Origin: Ceratopteris richardii
Taxonomy: Eukaryota; Streptophyta; Polypodiopsida; Polypodiales; Pteridaceae
Reading direction: 5' to 3'
Assembly: GCA_020310875.1 (NCBI GenBank)
Contig: CM035431.1
Span: 14,166,197 to 14,230,196, forward strand
DNA length: 64,000 nt
Shown here: positions 48,791-62,470 of the stretch, in pieces
Layout of the letters: each line of letters opens with the position of its first letter
How positions within the stretch are numbered: the first letter of the stretch is position 1
The notes under the pieces: model-generated
What the model was told of the DNA's origin: nothing
Databases searched by the model: none
What the model saw: only the letters and a program-made list of their open reading frames with translations
Translations under genes and position numbers: made by a program

Positions 48791-49911
48791 GAGAATGATT
48801 TCTCCTATGTGCAATGGAAATGTGTAGTGAACCCTTGTATGTCCAGCACTTGAAAAAATAGCTACACCTTAGATAGCTTGCTGCTCTCAATAAAAAACTT
48901 AAATAGACTTGTGCCTTTAGTCTATCAAAGTAGACAAAGATAGATTTCTAACAAGCCATAAATAACTTAATTTGGACAAGTTTTGATTAGGAAATGCAAC
49001 TGACAAAGATGAACTACTTGTCCATACAAGCATGCTGAAGAACTGAACTTCACTCTCGGACTCATAACTCCATGAATATATATCTTTTGAGAATGATATT
49101 TGGTATCCAAAACAAAGACATAAATAGCTTTTGTGGAAGCTAAAAAACAAGTAATTTGGTTGAGGTTTGGTTAGGAAATGCAACTCACCAAAATAGACCA
49201 CCTACACACATAAGTATACTGAAAACTTGGGCTTCACTCTCTGATAGGTCTCTCCCAGAATATAAATCCCTTGAATGAGATATTTATCATAGAGAAAGCA
49301 CATGTATAGAAATTTCCAAAAAACTAAAAATCAAGCAATTTGGATATGTTTTGTTCAGGAATCTTAATCAACCAAAATAGACTACCTGTTTACACAAGTA
49401 AGCTAAAAAACTAGACTTCACTCTTTCACTACTATCTCATAGAATATATACGCTTTGAAGAATATTTTGAGCTAGAGAAAATTGGCAAGATAAGATTTTT
49501 AATGAGTCTTTAAACACAAGAAAGGGTTACATATAGAGTGAGATATGAGCTTCACAACAAAGCTGTGTACAAACTGACATGCAGCTAGAAGGAGTCTAAG
49601 GGAATACAAAATGTCAAAATGGCTAGATCAGACTATTGGGAGCTCTTGCCTCTTTCTTGCCTTGTTTAGAACATGCTCCCACTCTAATTTGATAACTAAT
49701 GAGCATGTGAATAAGTTTGTGCCTCCTTCTTAACTCACCACTTTGCCCACTACATGCCACTGACTACAAGGCAGATGTTGTATCTTTTACTCATCATGAA
49801 TTTTGACTAGACTTTTTTTTTCTTTTCTCTTCTTTTCCTTTATCTTTATATTTGATAAATCTATCCAAGCATAGCTCATATGAAAATGAGCTTGTACATT
49901 TATCTTCAACA
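48790..49911 (-). repeat. 3' LTR region of another copia, with internal tandem repeats
   Basis: The right end CTTCAACA directly precedes a minus-strand purine tract (GAGCTTGAGGGGGAG, 49912-49926) and pol, so this is LTR sequence; in element orientation it starts TGTTGAAG. Three imperfect units of about 190 bp recur near 48980, 49160 and 49350, each with GGAAATGCAACT..CAAAATAGACTACCT..AAGTA.ACTGAA..CTTCACTCT. The left boundary is not defined. Confidence 0.6.
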
Positions 49912-49924
49912 CTCCCCCTCAAGC

Positions 49925-51127
49925 TCATTTGCGAGTTATCTTCAACCATGTCTTGCACACATCCTTGAAACCTTTGAGTTTAGAAGCATCCAAGAACTTT
50001 GTGAACCAATCTGCCACCTGCTCTTTGGTTTTGATGAACTTTATCTCCACATATTTGCTCAATACCTTCTCCCTTACATAATGGTAGTGGACCTCTATGT
50101 ACTTGCTCCTTGCGTGAAACATAGGACTGCTTGCCAAGTAAATACTTGACATGTTATCACCATATATGGGGATGATTCCAACTTGCACTTCAAGATCAAC
50201 CAAAATCTTTTTAATCCACATTTTTTCACATGTGGCAAATGCTAATCCTCTATATTCGGCCTCCATGGAAGAAAGTGCAACAATAGGTTGTTTCTTTGAG
50301 CTCCATTGATAGGTTTGCTTCCTATCATGAACACATAACCAGGGTTGATCTCCTATCTTCCTTTGAACTTGCCCAATCAGCATCGCTAAAGCCTTTGACC
50401 TGCAATTCTTCATCAAACTTGTAAAACAAAGCATGATTAACTGTATGCTTTATGTATCTCAACACTCTCTTGGGTGAGTTTAAATGTTCACTTGTCGGGG
50501 CTTGCATAAACTAAGAAAGTACACCAACAACATAAAATAAATCAGGTCTTGTAATTTTTGCATAGATTAATTATCCTACAATGCTTCTGTATGTCGTTAC
50601 ATCTTCCAATGGTTCTCCATCATTTGAACAAATCTTTGTATTTGTGTCCATGGGTTGAGTGAGTGGTTTGCATTCACTCATTCCAAATCTGAAAAGAACA
50701 TCCAACAAGTACTCCCTTTGCATCAAGTAGATGCCACTCTTTCCATAAACAGCTTCAATTCCTAAAAAATATCTTAGCTCTCCAAGATCTTAAATTTTAA
50801 ACTCCTTACCAAGCTTCCTTTTGATATCTTTAATCCCTGTAATATCATTTCTTATTATGGTGAGGTCATCGATGTATATGCAAGTAAATACCTCTCTATT
50901 TTCTTCCTTCTTCATGTACAATGAAGGGTCTGCACTACTTGGGTTGTATCCACACTTAGATATTCTATCAATCTTTGATTCCATGCTCTTGGTGCTTGCT
51001 TCAAGCCATAAAGTGCCTTCTTCAATGTGCAAACAAATTCTAGATAGTTTTCATCTTCAAATCCAACCGGTTGACTCATGTATACCTCTTCTTGTAGTTC
51101 TCCATTAATAAGTACTAGTGATGTCAT
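49925..51127 (-). pseudogene. Copia RT and RNase H (3' half of pol)
   Basis: Minus strand. RNase H at 49925-50507 shows FSDADWASSKEDRRST, a WSSKKQPIVALSSMEAEYRG block and KYIEVHYHYVREK. RT at 50790-51127 has [14 protein letters not shown] and a YIDDLTIIR box (YVDD in intact copies). Several frameshifts. It stops at 51127, where gypsy sequence begins in the other orientation. Confidence 0.88.
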
Positions 51128-51129
51128 TG

Positions 51130-51740
51130 GGCTCCTAAGGAGTTGGACCTATGAAATAGATCCCCATTCTCTAAAGGAGTTTGAGACTTCAAGACTTCTG
51201 AAATCAAATGAAGAGGAGATCAATATTTTTGATCTAACAAATATGAATGCAAAATTTAGATTAGAGGTCTTGCAGATCATTCATGAGGCCTCCATAACTA
51301 CTTTAGCGGCAAAGAATGCTACTATGAGTATGGATAAAATTGTAAGGCAAGACCCCCTCATAGAATTTAAGATCCCACATCTAAGAGTGACTATTAGAGG
51401 ACATGAGTTACAAGGAGTTATTGTGGATGGTGATTCTAGCACTAAATTGATGCTTGAACATACCATGAAAAAGCTTGGACTCCAACCTTCAAGATTTGCC
51501 AACTTCAATGTAACACTCAAAGATTAAAGCATACTAAGACCCAATTGAGATACTAGGTAATATCTTCACCTTGGATTTTGTTGTCTTAAGGCTCCCATAG
51601 GTAGATGGAAATTTTCAAGCGTTGATTGGGAGACCTTGGTTAAGGCATACCAATGTGCTACATGATTGGGGAAAGGGCACTATGTGGGTAAAACAAGAGG
51701 GAAAAGAGAATTGCAATATATATTTTTAGAAGTAATACTA
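51130..51740 (+). pseudogene. Ty3/gypsy aspartic protease region
   Basis: The 149-codon frame 51078-51527 includes IKIPHLRVTIRGHELQ-like sequence and GVIVDGDSSTKLMLEHTMKKLGLQ, matching gypsy protease with DGDS where active enzymes have DGGS or DTGA. Downstream, in another frame, a segment like LIGRPWLRHTNVLHDWGKGTMW follows, which is typical just after gypsy protease. RT was not found here. Confidence 0.75.
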
Positions 51741-52260
51741 GGCAACCAAAGAAATACCGACAACATGTAGACAATTGGAATTTGTATGAGAAATGATATG
51801 TTGGACAACTGAGAGGTGCACTTATATGAAGAAGAGAACATGTTGGCTTAGCTACAAGGAGAAGTCTCATCTTCCTCCTATGGAAGTTTTCTAAAAAGCT
51901 CAAGGAGAGAGGAAGTATATGAAGGAAAAGAGGAGATCATTCAGGTTGCTAATTCAAGAAAATCAGTCTAGTCATGGAAGAGAGAAGAAAAGAAAAAACC
52001 TTAAGTGCAACATTGATGAAGATGATTCAAATCCTACATCAAGGGCGACTTGGTTATGGAGAGTCACATGGATATTATCTTTTATGATAACTTTTATGGC
52101 ACTACATGTAGGGCATTACGAGGAGGTGAAAGGAGTACCTCCATGTCTTTAAAAACATAGGATTCTACTAGGTGAAGAAGCAAGAATAGTAAGATGGAAA
52201 TATTACATATTTAAATAAAAAATTATCTAAAATAGATATACAAAAGATGGAGTATTCTAG
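51740..52260. other. Unassigned, possibly gypsy pol spacer
   Basis: Basic and acidic low-complexity frames (51919-52152) but no recognised domain. Confidence 0.3.
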
Positions 52261-52264
52261 AAAT

Positions 52265-53235
<971 letters not shown>

Positions 53236-53259
53236 TGGTTTGAAAAGGAAGTTTGGTAG

Positions 53260-55085
53260 TGCCTACTATTCCAAACTTTAATTAATAGAAATTACAGGTC
53301 TACAAGTGAGTGGTCCAGACACCATTCTACACACCTAACCCATCTAGACACCATTTTCTATTGAGCCTGACATGAAATTCCACAACCTTATTCAATCTCA
53401 AAATTTTCTCAAGGCTATTGCCATTGTGCCATCTCAGACCCTCAGGGTGAGAAGTCCTGAACAATGAGGAGGCAATTCGGTGAGTATTCCTAAGCATTTA
53501 ATCTGCTCTAGAATAAATGCCATTCTTCATAGTTCTTTTGATCCGATCAATGTCCTCGAATCTAATCCACTAATACATTTCTTGGCTCCAAAGACCTTTC
53601 CACAAACAGAAGCCTTAGCTCCAAAGCTTCTTAGGTTTTTGGAGCTTGCAAGACTCCATAGTTTTGATGCCCTTGATAGGGAGTTAGATGGTCGCCCATT
53701 TCCAATCTTCATTGATTCTTATAAACTATTTAACCTTGTTCCAACTCTTCCAGAGAGATGAAACCAAGCTTGAGCCTTTGGGAGTCATTGGAAATGGGGA
53801 GAACCAAAGCGTGAGAAGGTTGATATGCTTCCACCCCGAGAGACCTAGAAGCTTAAGAGCACTCGGGTTTCTAAAAACAAATTTGGCCCATGAGGCATCA
53901 CTATTGTTCCAATCTTTAATTAACCATTTTGCTCCTAATTTAATTGCCATTTCTTTGATGTCTAGAATGCCCAGACCACCTTGATCCTTTTGGCTAATGT
54001 AAGTGGTCTATTTAATTTTTAGGATATCCCTTCTATTAGGGTCACCGATCCAGAGGAAGTTCCTACAATTTCTCTCCAATTTGAAGATCTGTTGGTCTTT
54101 TGGTCTCTAATAGGAGAGAAAATAGAACATCAAAGAAAGAAGGAATATATAAATCACCTTACCATGTCAGCAAAATTATTCTGAATACCCTTCTAGTATG
54201 TTAGCTTGCTCTTGAACTCAAAGAGATCCTAATTCCATTATTGCCCCATCAAAATTTCAAATCCCATTGGAACACCAAAGAAGCAGAAGATTTGAACACT
54301 AAGGATCAAGAGACAACCATGGTCAGAAAGCAATTGAGGAGGATGCCCAATAATTCCCCTAAAAGAAATTTTAGAATGATTTATTTGGAGCCTGAAGCCC
54401 CACAAAAGGTATTCAGACAACTCCAAAAAGTGCCAATGCTTAACATGTCATTATGCACAAAGACATTCGTATCATTGAAAAATGGTATCATGATCATCTA
54501 ATCTTGATTGAGAGGTAGATTAAGGCCTTGAATACGAACTAAGTGAGCTTGATGGTTAAGAAGGTAGCGAAGACCATCGACCGTGATAGCAAAGAGAAGA
54601 GGGGCCAATGGGAATCCTTGCCTGATAGAACATTTTAATCTAATCACTTGAGATAGTTTAACATTGATGTTTATCTAAGCACTTGCATTTCCTAATAAAC
54701 TAGAGATAATCTAAATGAATTTTTTGCCATAGTGCATGTCCTTAACCAATTTGAGAATGAAATGGCACTTGATTTTGTCATAAACTTTGTCAAATTCAAT
54801 CTTAAGGAAGAGGACCTCTTGCAATGATTCCTCAGCAAAAACTAGACCTTCCTAAACATCAATGATAGCCTTGAGGATGGAACTCCCCTTAATGAGCCCT
54901 TTTTGATCCTCATTGACCAAGTCTAGAAGGTGACAAGTCATATGATTTGCAATCACCATTGCCAATATCTTGTAACCAGTTTGTAGCATCGTTATTGGTT
55001 GCGAATTTCCAATTCTATTTTTCATCCCTTTTCTATGAATAAGCTTGATAATGCCCTCATTGAGACAATTGGGAAGCACGCCATC
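53260..55085 (-). pseudogene. LINE (L1-like) reverse transcriptase remnant
   Basis: Minus strand. From the right: LPNCLNEGIIKLIHRKGMKN, NSQPITMLQTGYKILAMVIA and LLDLVNEDQKGLIKGSSIL (54852-55079), then FDKVYDK.. and a RQGFPLAPLLFAI segment (about 54780-54600), a region like IFCFFGVPMG (near 54250), and QKDQGGLGILDIKEM (about 53960). The catalytic FADD box is not preserved. Frameshifts present; 5' ORF1 and endonuclease are missing. Confidence 0.82.
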
Positions 55086-55089
55086 ACAT

Positions 55090-56110
55090 CAGAGTAGTGG
55101 ATCTCTTGTGACAACACTCCTAGCAGTGGTGCTCCCTTTGATGGGACTCCTCCCATTGGGAGAACTCCCTTTGGAACGACTACTTCTATTGACAATAATC
55201 CCTTTTGTAGGACTACTATTGCAAGCAACACTATTGGCTTTATGAATCCACTATGATCGTCCTCACAGCCATCCCCTAGTGCCTCCAACAGCCAATGTAT
55301 GCACCAATATTTCACACCACAACATGATATTGGAGGAACATGCAAATGTTGTAGAGGTAGTGTGATGAATGATTTATCACCCACAACTACTCATAGAGCG
55401 AGTACTTCAAATGTAGGTATGCCACATAGTAAACCATATACACCTTGGAGTGCTCATAACCATGATGAATGCAAGGTGTATTGTATATGTGATGGAGCTC
55501 CATTAATGGATGCAATTGAAAATGTCATGCATCATGCATATGATAGCTATGTACAATATAGTTTGGACACTCTGCCATGGTCAAATGAAGTAAGCATGAC
55601 AATGATCACAAAATTACAACATATAGGACATCTATCACTAGTACAAGCCATCATGTGGGCACCCTCTTGTCAGCGAAGAGTGGATTCAACACAGCATGTG
55701 AGGTGATTTCTCATCGACAATTAGAGGCTCGCAATACTTTCAAAAAAGTATTGTCGAAGCCAATATGGCTAGATGTTAAGGAGTGGAAGATGATTCATGA
55801 TGAACAGTAGTAAACTCCTGAATGATATCCTGAGCAATGAGATACAATGGCCACAGGTCTAGATATAGTTGGAGCATCATATTTGGGTAGCAACGGGTGC
55901 AACACTATCCATCACAAGTTTGTAAGTATCATTTTAATGAATGAATTTTCTTGTGCTAATGATGTCATGTTTGTTGATCTCATATTTTGCATATTTGTTG
56001 TAGGATTTGGCAATGGGTCATCTTCCAACACGAGTACAGGAGGTTTATGGATATCATCATGAGTTGCTTGCACTACTAAAGAACTTCTAGGGATGAAGTG
56101 TGCTCATTTC
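55090..56110 (+). other. Coding-like segment in large CACTA
   Basis: Open frame 55299-55706 with a CKCCRG pair, followed by 55847-55930 and a possible intron (GTAAGTATC at about 55921 to TTGTTGTAG at 56003). Located just inside the right arm where a CACTA would carry its own or captured coding sequence. I do not recognise the product; stops lie between the open parts. Confidence 0.3.
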
Positions 56111-56259
56111 ATGGGAGCATCTACGATTAGGTGAGCTTTTGAACTTGTTTTAGGGTTTTTTAGTTGTTGTTTATAAATATAATTTGAACTTGTCATTTCA
56201 TGAATGTTCTTTGTTGTAGGACTATAGATATAGATGGTTTGATCCTTCTAGTTTTGTAT

Positions 56260-56412
56260 ATGGCAATGATGTACCACAATTTTGTATCTTGCTTATATAT
56301 GAAAATGGTGCACCGCAATTTTGTATTTGGTTCGTATATAGTAGTGGCTTTCCAATTTTGTATTTGGCTCATATATGACAATGGTTTGCCACACTTTTGT
56401 ACATTGTTCATT
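56260..56412 (+). repeat. Four tandem units of about 37 bp
   Basis: Units like ATGAAAATGGTGCACC..CAATTTTGTATTTGGTTC.TAT repeated four times in the right arm of the large CACTA. The small CACTA has only a trace of this (TTTGTACATGGTTCATG at about 38470). Confidence 0.7.
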
Positions 56413-56599
56413 TATGGAATGTCTCTTTTGTACATGGTTCATTTGTGGAATATCTCTTTTGTACATGATTTATGGTTCACTCTAGTGGTACATATCACTT
56501 GTATGTTCCACAATGTGTTTGGCTTTATCAAATCTTGTTTTAGTTGTTGGTCATCTAAACCCTAAATCGGCAACCACTAGAGTGCATTTCACATGTCAT

Positions 56600-57078
56600 C
56601 ATTTTTTTTGGGGGGAAGAGTGTATTGTCATTTGCTATACAACAACATTCGCATGTTACTATAGCAACAAATAACAAACTCTACCAAAAAAAATTAGATA
56701 TGGTTGTTGGTATAGATGACGGTATGAGCATCCATATGCCTAGGGCCATAGGGATGCTTATACCAATGAATTTTCCCAGGGACATATCGAAACTTCTACT
56801 AGTGATTTTGATACACATGCTTACACTAATACTAATATTGTCAACTTGCAGGTAAATAACATAATTTATATCGACAAAAATTTAGCACTGTTCATATTGA
56901 TGTTTGTACCAATGGTAGTGAAGAAATACCTACATGTATATCAACAATCCATACTGATGCTCATACTCTCAGTATGATACTGAAATCTATATTGATACTT
57001 ATACCAATGCTGTGGTTGAACTACTTCTATGTATTTGTGCCAGTATAAGGGCCATTATAAGGCTCATATGTTCTAGTG
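56600..57078. repeat. Right arm of large CACTA with decayed subterminal motifs
   Basis: Colinear with 38575-38957 of the small CACTA: GAGTGTATTGTC, CTCTACCAAAAAAAAT, GGTATAGATGACGGTATGAGC, and TACCAATG units. Confidence 0.75.
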
Positions 57079-58280
57079 TATGGTGGGTTGGGTGTGCCCA
57101 AGTTCCATCTAAGAATCATAAAACACCTGACTATTCGTTCTTACAAATAGACATTCCAAATTTTCTCGAAAGGCATCATTCAAGAGAATTGTTGAATGTT
57201 AACCACTATGGATGATTTAAAATTGAGTGGCATTTGAATGGAGACTTAAAGACTCTAAAATGCATGTTTGGTATAAGCATGGTTGCAAATTGTAGGTATC
57301 CTTGTTTGTACTACATGAAAAGTCCAAGTATAAGAGGGTGGATTTCTAGAATTGAGAATGGGGAAGCTCCTTCTAGAAAAAATGTTAAGCCACATGACCA
57401 CTAATCTTCTGCCATGATTTGGGATCCCACTTCCTATAGAGCTTAATAATGTACATATATGAACATCGCAAGAAAAATTAAGGATAATTGGCAAGTTGGT
57501 TCATCTTCACTTGGATTATGCATACTCCATCAAGCCTACAACTCTTGCATACGAATCCATAAAAAAATGTGAATCTATACTTTCAAAACTGGGATTTCAT
57601 GGTGGTGATGTTCACCTAAGAAAAGATCCAAAGCTTTCACAAAATACAGGTAATGTACTAAAAAATTTCTCAATGGATGGTGCAAAAGCAAGAAGATTCT
57701 TCACTATCAAGAACAACTAAATGAAATGTGGAATTACTGGAAACAAATTTTTGAGGTTAGGACAAATTTAAAAAGGGATCCAAATATCGAAAAAAAATAT
57801 GGAGGTATGGTTTATACTAGATAAAGTTTTGAAGATCATAAGCCAACAAGTAACTTTTGATATCTATGTGTTTGAATTTAGAAGAGCATTCAAAGAGTTT
57901 ATAGAAACCATCACAGAGGCTTGGAGTTTCATAGAAACAACTCACTACTTGGTGAGTTTCAAAGAAATTATTTCCTCCACCATTAATTTTTGAAATAAAA
58001 ATCTCATGATTCTTCTTCTACATGGTCAATTCTTTAGAGAAAAGGAAAGAATTGCCACATGCAACACTTAGGGTATGAAAAAGTCTCATTACCAAGAAAT
58101 AACAACCTTCTTCAGAAACACAACAAAAGGAGGAGTCACAAAAAGTAATCCTTTCAAAGATTTCTTTGATTGGTTCTTTAGAAGACAATTACAAAGGAGC
58201 ACATGCCCTATATCATCACTAGATAAACTATACAGATCATGTCATTAAGAAGTATCACCAGATATCATCTCCTTTTAGGA
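57079..58280 (+). pseudogene. 3' part of the split, transposon-like reading frame
   Basis: Continues the frame interrupted at 46930. After SFLQIDIPNFLERHHSRELL (stop at 57215) further pieces read FKIEWHLNGDLKTLKCMFGI, CRYPCLYYMKSP (about 57220-57330), KLVHLHLDYAYSIKPTT..GFHGGDVHL (57480-57720), and SHYQEITTFFRNTTKGG (about 58090). The DLK..L, CP.LY.MK and KSHYQ..FF patterns recall uncharacterised proteins spread with mobile elements in plants and animals, but I cannot name the family. Several stops and frameshifts. Confidence 0.5.
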
Positions 58281-58519
58281 CATAAGGATTCAATACTAAA
58301 AAGAATGACAACAAATTCCAATGTGATGCTATACTATTTGCATGTATATAGAGTTTTTGAAATCATGAGATTTATGAAATTGAATGTTAGTATTCATCTT
58401 TTAGTCTTTTGAATGAGCTTAACTCTCCTTTGTATCTCAGGTAATCTTTGGCAAAAGAAAAAGATATTTGGATGTATATAGAGTTTTTTAGATCATGAGA
58501 TTTTTGAAATTAAATGTTA

Positions 58520-58900
58520 TTATCCTTCTTTTAGTCTTTTGAATAAGCTAAACTCTGGCAAATCTCCTTTGTACCTCAGGTACTCTTTCCTCCTGAAGGC
58601 AGCAACAATTTGTAAATCTAAGATCTTTCTAGCCAATGCATAACTTCTATAACATAGGAAATAACCAGCTCCAGAAGCATTGAATCCAAGGGCATATCCA
58701 AATATCCTAAATGGTGTTGTCCTCTCAAGTCGTAACACCCTATATGAATTAAATGGGAGTAGGGAAAAGCCCATATATTTAGATAGAGCCTTCAAAGAGA
58801 ACAATGCAAAATCAGGGTCCTCACTATATTGCTTATGTACAACATAGAATGAATGTGGATTCAGCTTTAGAAGATAGTGAACAACTAAATGTATATCCAT
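58520..58900 (-). pseudogene. Unidentified coding fragment
   Basis: A 126-codon minus-strand frame with amino-acid composition of a real protein (FGYALGFNASGAGYFLCYRS, RKILDLQIVAAFRRKEYLR). A near-duplicate of the non-coding flank on its right end occurs at about 58340-58420 and 58470-58540. No family recognised. Confidence 0.3.
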
Positions 58901-59099
58901 TTTTTGTTTTTTCTTTATTCTCTAAAACTTTCCTTATGCCCTTCCCTTTACCAAGATAGTTGCTTTCATCTACTATGGATAAATCTAAAAACCGTCATAG
59001 ATAAAGATTACAGAGAAAGCATAACAACCTTTGAATGATGCACTATGTTTTATATGGAAAAGGTTAGAAAAAACAATTTTTGAAACGAATCTAGGAAAC

Positions 59100-59680
59100 C
59101 ACCAAATGAAGTGAATAGGCTCATTAGAAAGACTCAAATGGGCCTAATTGCTTGAATCATTCGTCTCTCCTACATAATCATAATCATTACAAAACTTGGT
59201 ATATTTTCTTTCAACACTAAGCATGATGAGGAATCAGGTATTGTACGAGGAAAATAAATCATAAAATTGAGTACTATATCCCATGACCAATTCAAGTGAA
59301 TAGGCTCATTAGAAAGTCTTGGATGGGTTAAATGCTTGAATTGGTCGTGTCTACCAAACAATCATTGTCAATATAAACAGAGGTAAATTTGCTTCCATTT
59401 CATAAGGGGCAAGCCAAAGAAAGCCATAAAAAAGGATAAATTTAGGACACAACTAAACAAGCAAATAGGCTCATCAGAAAGTCTTTGTTAGACCTAATCA
59501 CTTGAATACATTGTGTCTACCAAAGGATCATTCTTAATAGAAATAGGTAAATTTGTCCATAATCATTACAAAAAAGTGTTTTGCTTGCTATCAACACTAC
59601 GCAAGATGAGGAATCAGGTAGTGCATGAGGAAAATAACATTTAATCACTTGAATTCTTCATGTCTCATAGATGATCTTAT
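59100..59680. repeat. Tandem repeat, about 180 bp unit
   Basis: Three copies of GAATAGGCTCATTAGAAAGTCT followed by a TGCTTGAATTGGTCGTGTCTACC segment (near 59113, 59297 and 59466), with ACTAAGCATGATGAGGAATCAGGTA between them. Single related pieces lie near 60800 and 61505. Confidence 0.65.
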
Positions 59681-59829
59681 TTCCAAGGCAAGTATTTCTG
59701 TATGTACTTCAACATCATGTTTGGCATGAATAAGTTCTTTTGTATCAATTATTATTGTTCCTTTGTCCCCAACAACCTTAAAAATGAATATCTTTGTCCA
59801 AATGAGTAAATCCCTATATCTTTTTAATT

Positions 59830-60680
59830 TTGGTCTAAATCTTCATCTACAAATGTTGGATTCTCTAAAATTACTCTATCATAGTAGCTTTAAAGAGCTT
59901 TGGATGAGTATTTAAATGCATCATTTGACAAGCATAGGTCCAAAATAAGAAATTCCTCTTTATTTTCTTCCTTCTCATTTAAAAACTTCCTTGCAATTGC
60001 ATCTAATTTAGCTATTGTAGCAAGGCAAGAGTCTTCTCTTAGATTGAAGAGATCTTGAATGCAATACAAAGGAACAAAATCCTTCCCAAACAAGAGGAGT
60101 ATGGGAGGAGTAATTTTTTTGAGATCTTTACTCGTTCCACTGGCTCTCTTATGGTTCTCTTTGCTCTAAAAGTAACAACATCAAAGTTTTTGATATCTTT
60201 TTGTTTTGCTTCAAGGTTGATCTCTTCAACAATTTCTTTGACTTCAACTTTTGAATAGTTGTGAAGAGAAATATCTAGATATGTTCTTTTCTCTTCATCA
60301 AGGTTTTGTACTTCATTCTTTTAACTTGAGATATGATCAAGACAAATATAGAACCTAGTTTTTAATGGTAGTAAACAACAATTATTCTCATGTTCTTGGC
60401 AAAACTCCATCCTCCCTAGAAAGGGAAAAGTTTTCCTACACTTTTCGGTGATTTTGGTACTATCCAAAGGATCCTTTCCCAAAATAATTAGGTGGATATA
60501 TTTCATGCAAATCATTATAACTTCATATCCATTGACTATCTTCAAGAAGCTCTCCCACTCATTCATAACATATCCCTTACTTTTCTACACAAGTTCTTCA
60601 AAATCAAAAGTGGCATTCAAAATTTTCATTTCATTTGGAAAATGGTTCACCATCAAACCCTCTTGAACCATGAAACCTAG
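59830..60680 (-). pseudogene. Unidentified coding remnant
   Basis: Minus-strand frames that read as one protein across two or three breaks: SFLKIVNGYEVIMICMKYIH and GRMEFCQEHENNCCLL (60321-60566), an acidic-basic middle, then IQDLFNLREDSCLATIAKLD and LILDLCLSNDAFKY (59890-60093). No domain recognised. Codon use resembles a coding region, but no intact start or full frame is visible. Confidence 0.35.
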
Positions 60681-61850
60681 TAGTTTCTGAGATGGAGAGA
60701 CATGAAGAATTCAATATTCTCTTCCATCTCTAAATTAATCATTGCTCTTATTACTGATGCAATAGATGAGTGATGTGAGTGAATAGAGTTGGTCAAAGAA
60801 TGTCAAAGTGGTATAAATGCTTGAATTAGTTATTTATAGGATTTGAGGTAGGAATGTTGGAGTATGGATGCAAAAATTTGTTGAACGTAGAAAATGAGAG
60901 AAGAGAAACGTAGCTGATATTTATAAGAGAACGAAGGAAAGCAACGGTCAAATGACATGGACCAATGAGCATGTGACACCTTGAAAATCCAAACTGAAAA
61001 TGTTAAATGGTGAAACAACATGGACCTGTGAGTAAGTAACTTGTGATAATTTCGATTGGAATTCCTAATGGTTGAATGATGTAGACCAATCAAAGGATGT
61101 CATGTGGCACCAATTATCAACACAACCTAGAGACCTATATAACCTCCTCCCTTCACTCTTGCCATTTTCCATTTTTTGTGACATGCCTGCTACCCCTCCC
61201 TTCCCATAGTTTTCATTCTCTAAGCCTCTTTTGCAAACCTTTCTAATGCCTGTTCTCATTGAGATCTTTCTCTATGCAAGGTAATATCCTTCTTGAGCTT
61301 GGAATTACGTACATGATTGACACAAGAAATCAAGAGAACCAGAGATTTTTGGATGAACGTAATTGCTTGAATTAGAGAGATGGAGAGAGAGAGAGAGAGA
61401 GAGAGAGATTTTATTCAAAAGATTGCATAGGATTCACATGAATTTAGTTGAGAGCTTGAATCCTATGCATAGGATTGCATTGGATTCAAATGACTACAAC
61501 AATAAGAGGTTTTTGGATGGCCCTATTGGCTTGAATTGGTCGTCTCTTAAAATCTTGATTTTCTTGTCGTGTTCTCTCATATCCATATGTTTGATCCTCC
61601 TTTCAAACCTTTTTTCAATAGATCATGGCTAGGACAAAGAAGATAGCTAGGAAGTTGTACACTATTAAGGAATAGAATCATGGGAAATGTGTTCCAGAGA
61701 GCCAAGGACCTACTCGAGAGACCAGAAATATCTAGAATTAGGGTGATCCACTAAAGGATTATTGCTCACTTGCATGTCTCTTGGTTGTCTAGCATAGGCA
61801 TTAGTGCGTGAAAAACAACACACAAAATTTGATGATAAAGAAGTTAATGT
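60680..61850. other. No gene recognised
   Basis: Includes a GA run at 61378-61409 and single members of the 59 kb repeat. No coding frame of note. Confidence 0.35.
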
Positions 61851-62470
61851 ACATTTGTTGGGAATAGTTCTAAAAGTAATGAGTATCATTTGTATCATCC
61901 ACACACTAAGCACATTTTAATAAGTAGTGATGTTGTTTTTGTGGAAGATGCAATTCGTCCAATACTTTCATGTACTAAGGAGATATCAGTTGGCTCTAGA
62001 GATGTGGTTGAAACTTTGGTGCATCTTTATATAGGCTAACAATCAAGTCTTAGTACAAATGAGGCATTTTCATAGCCTTTATAGGTTTGACATGATGATG
62101 TAAATCATTCCATTTTGCATGAAGATTTATATGATGCATATCTTGATGAGAGAACCAATAAGAGAAGGCAAAAACTATGCCAAAATGGTTGGTGTAGACT
62201 TTGAGAGACAGGAAATTAGATGCACCTCAATTATTTGGTACTTGTTCATGCTCTCAAAGTGCTTCTTTTGCATTCTATTCTTATACAATGATTGCCTCCA
62301 TTCTTTGCAATGTGAATGAGCCTATTTATTTTGATGAAGCAAAAAACACAAAAAAATGCATGGCTACTATGCAATCACAATATGATGCTATTATGAAGAA
62401 TGGTACTTGGTTTTTATGTGATTTTTATCCAGGAAAAAAAATTTACATAGTTGTGTTCCTTATGTAGCTC
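61850..62470 (+). pseudogene. Copia connector and RT start (family D)
   Basis: Plus strand: HPHTKHILISSDVVFVED (integrase tail), a connector resembling 26090-26300 (ATGATGATG..AATCATTCC, CATGAAGATTTATATGATGCA), and TMQSQYDAIMKNGTWFLCDF (RT start). The frame stops at 62467. No LTR found. Confidence 0.75.
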
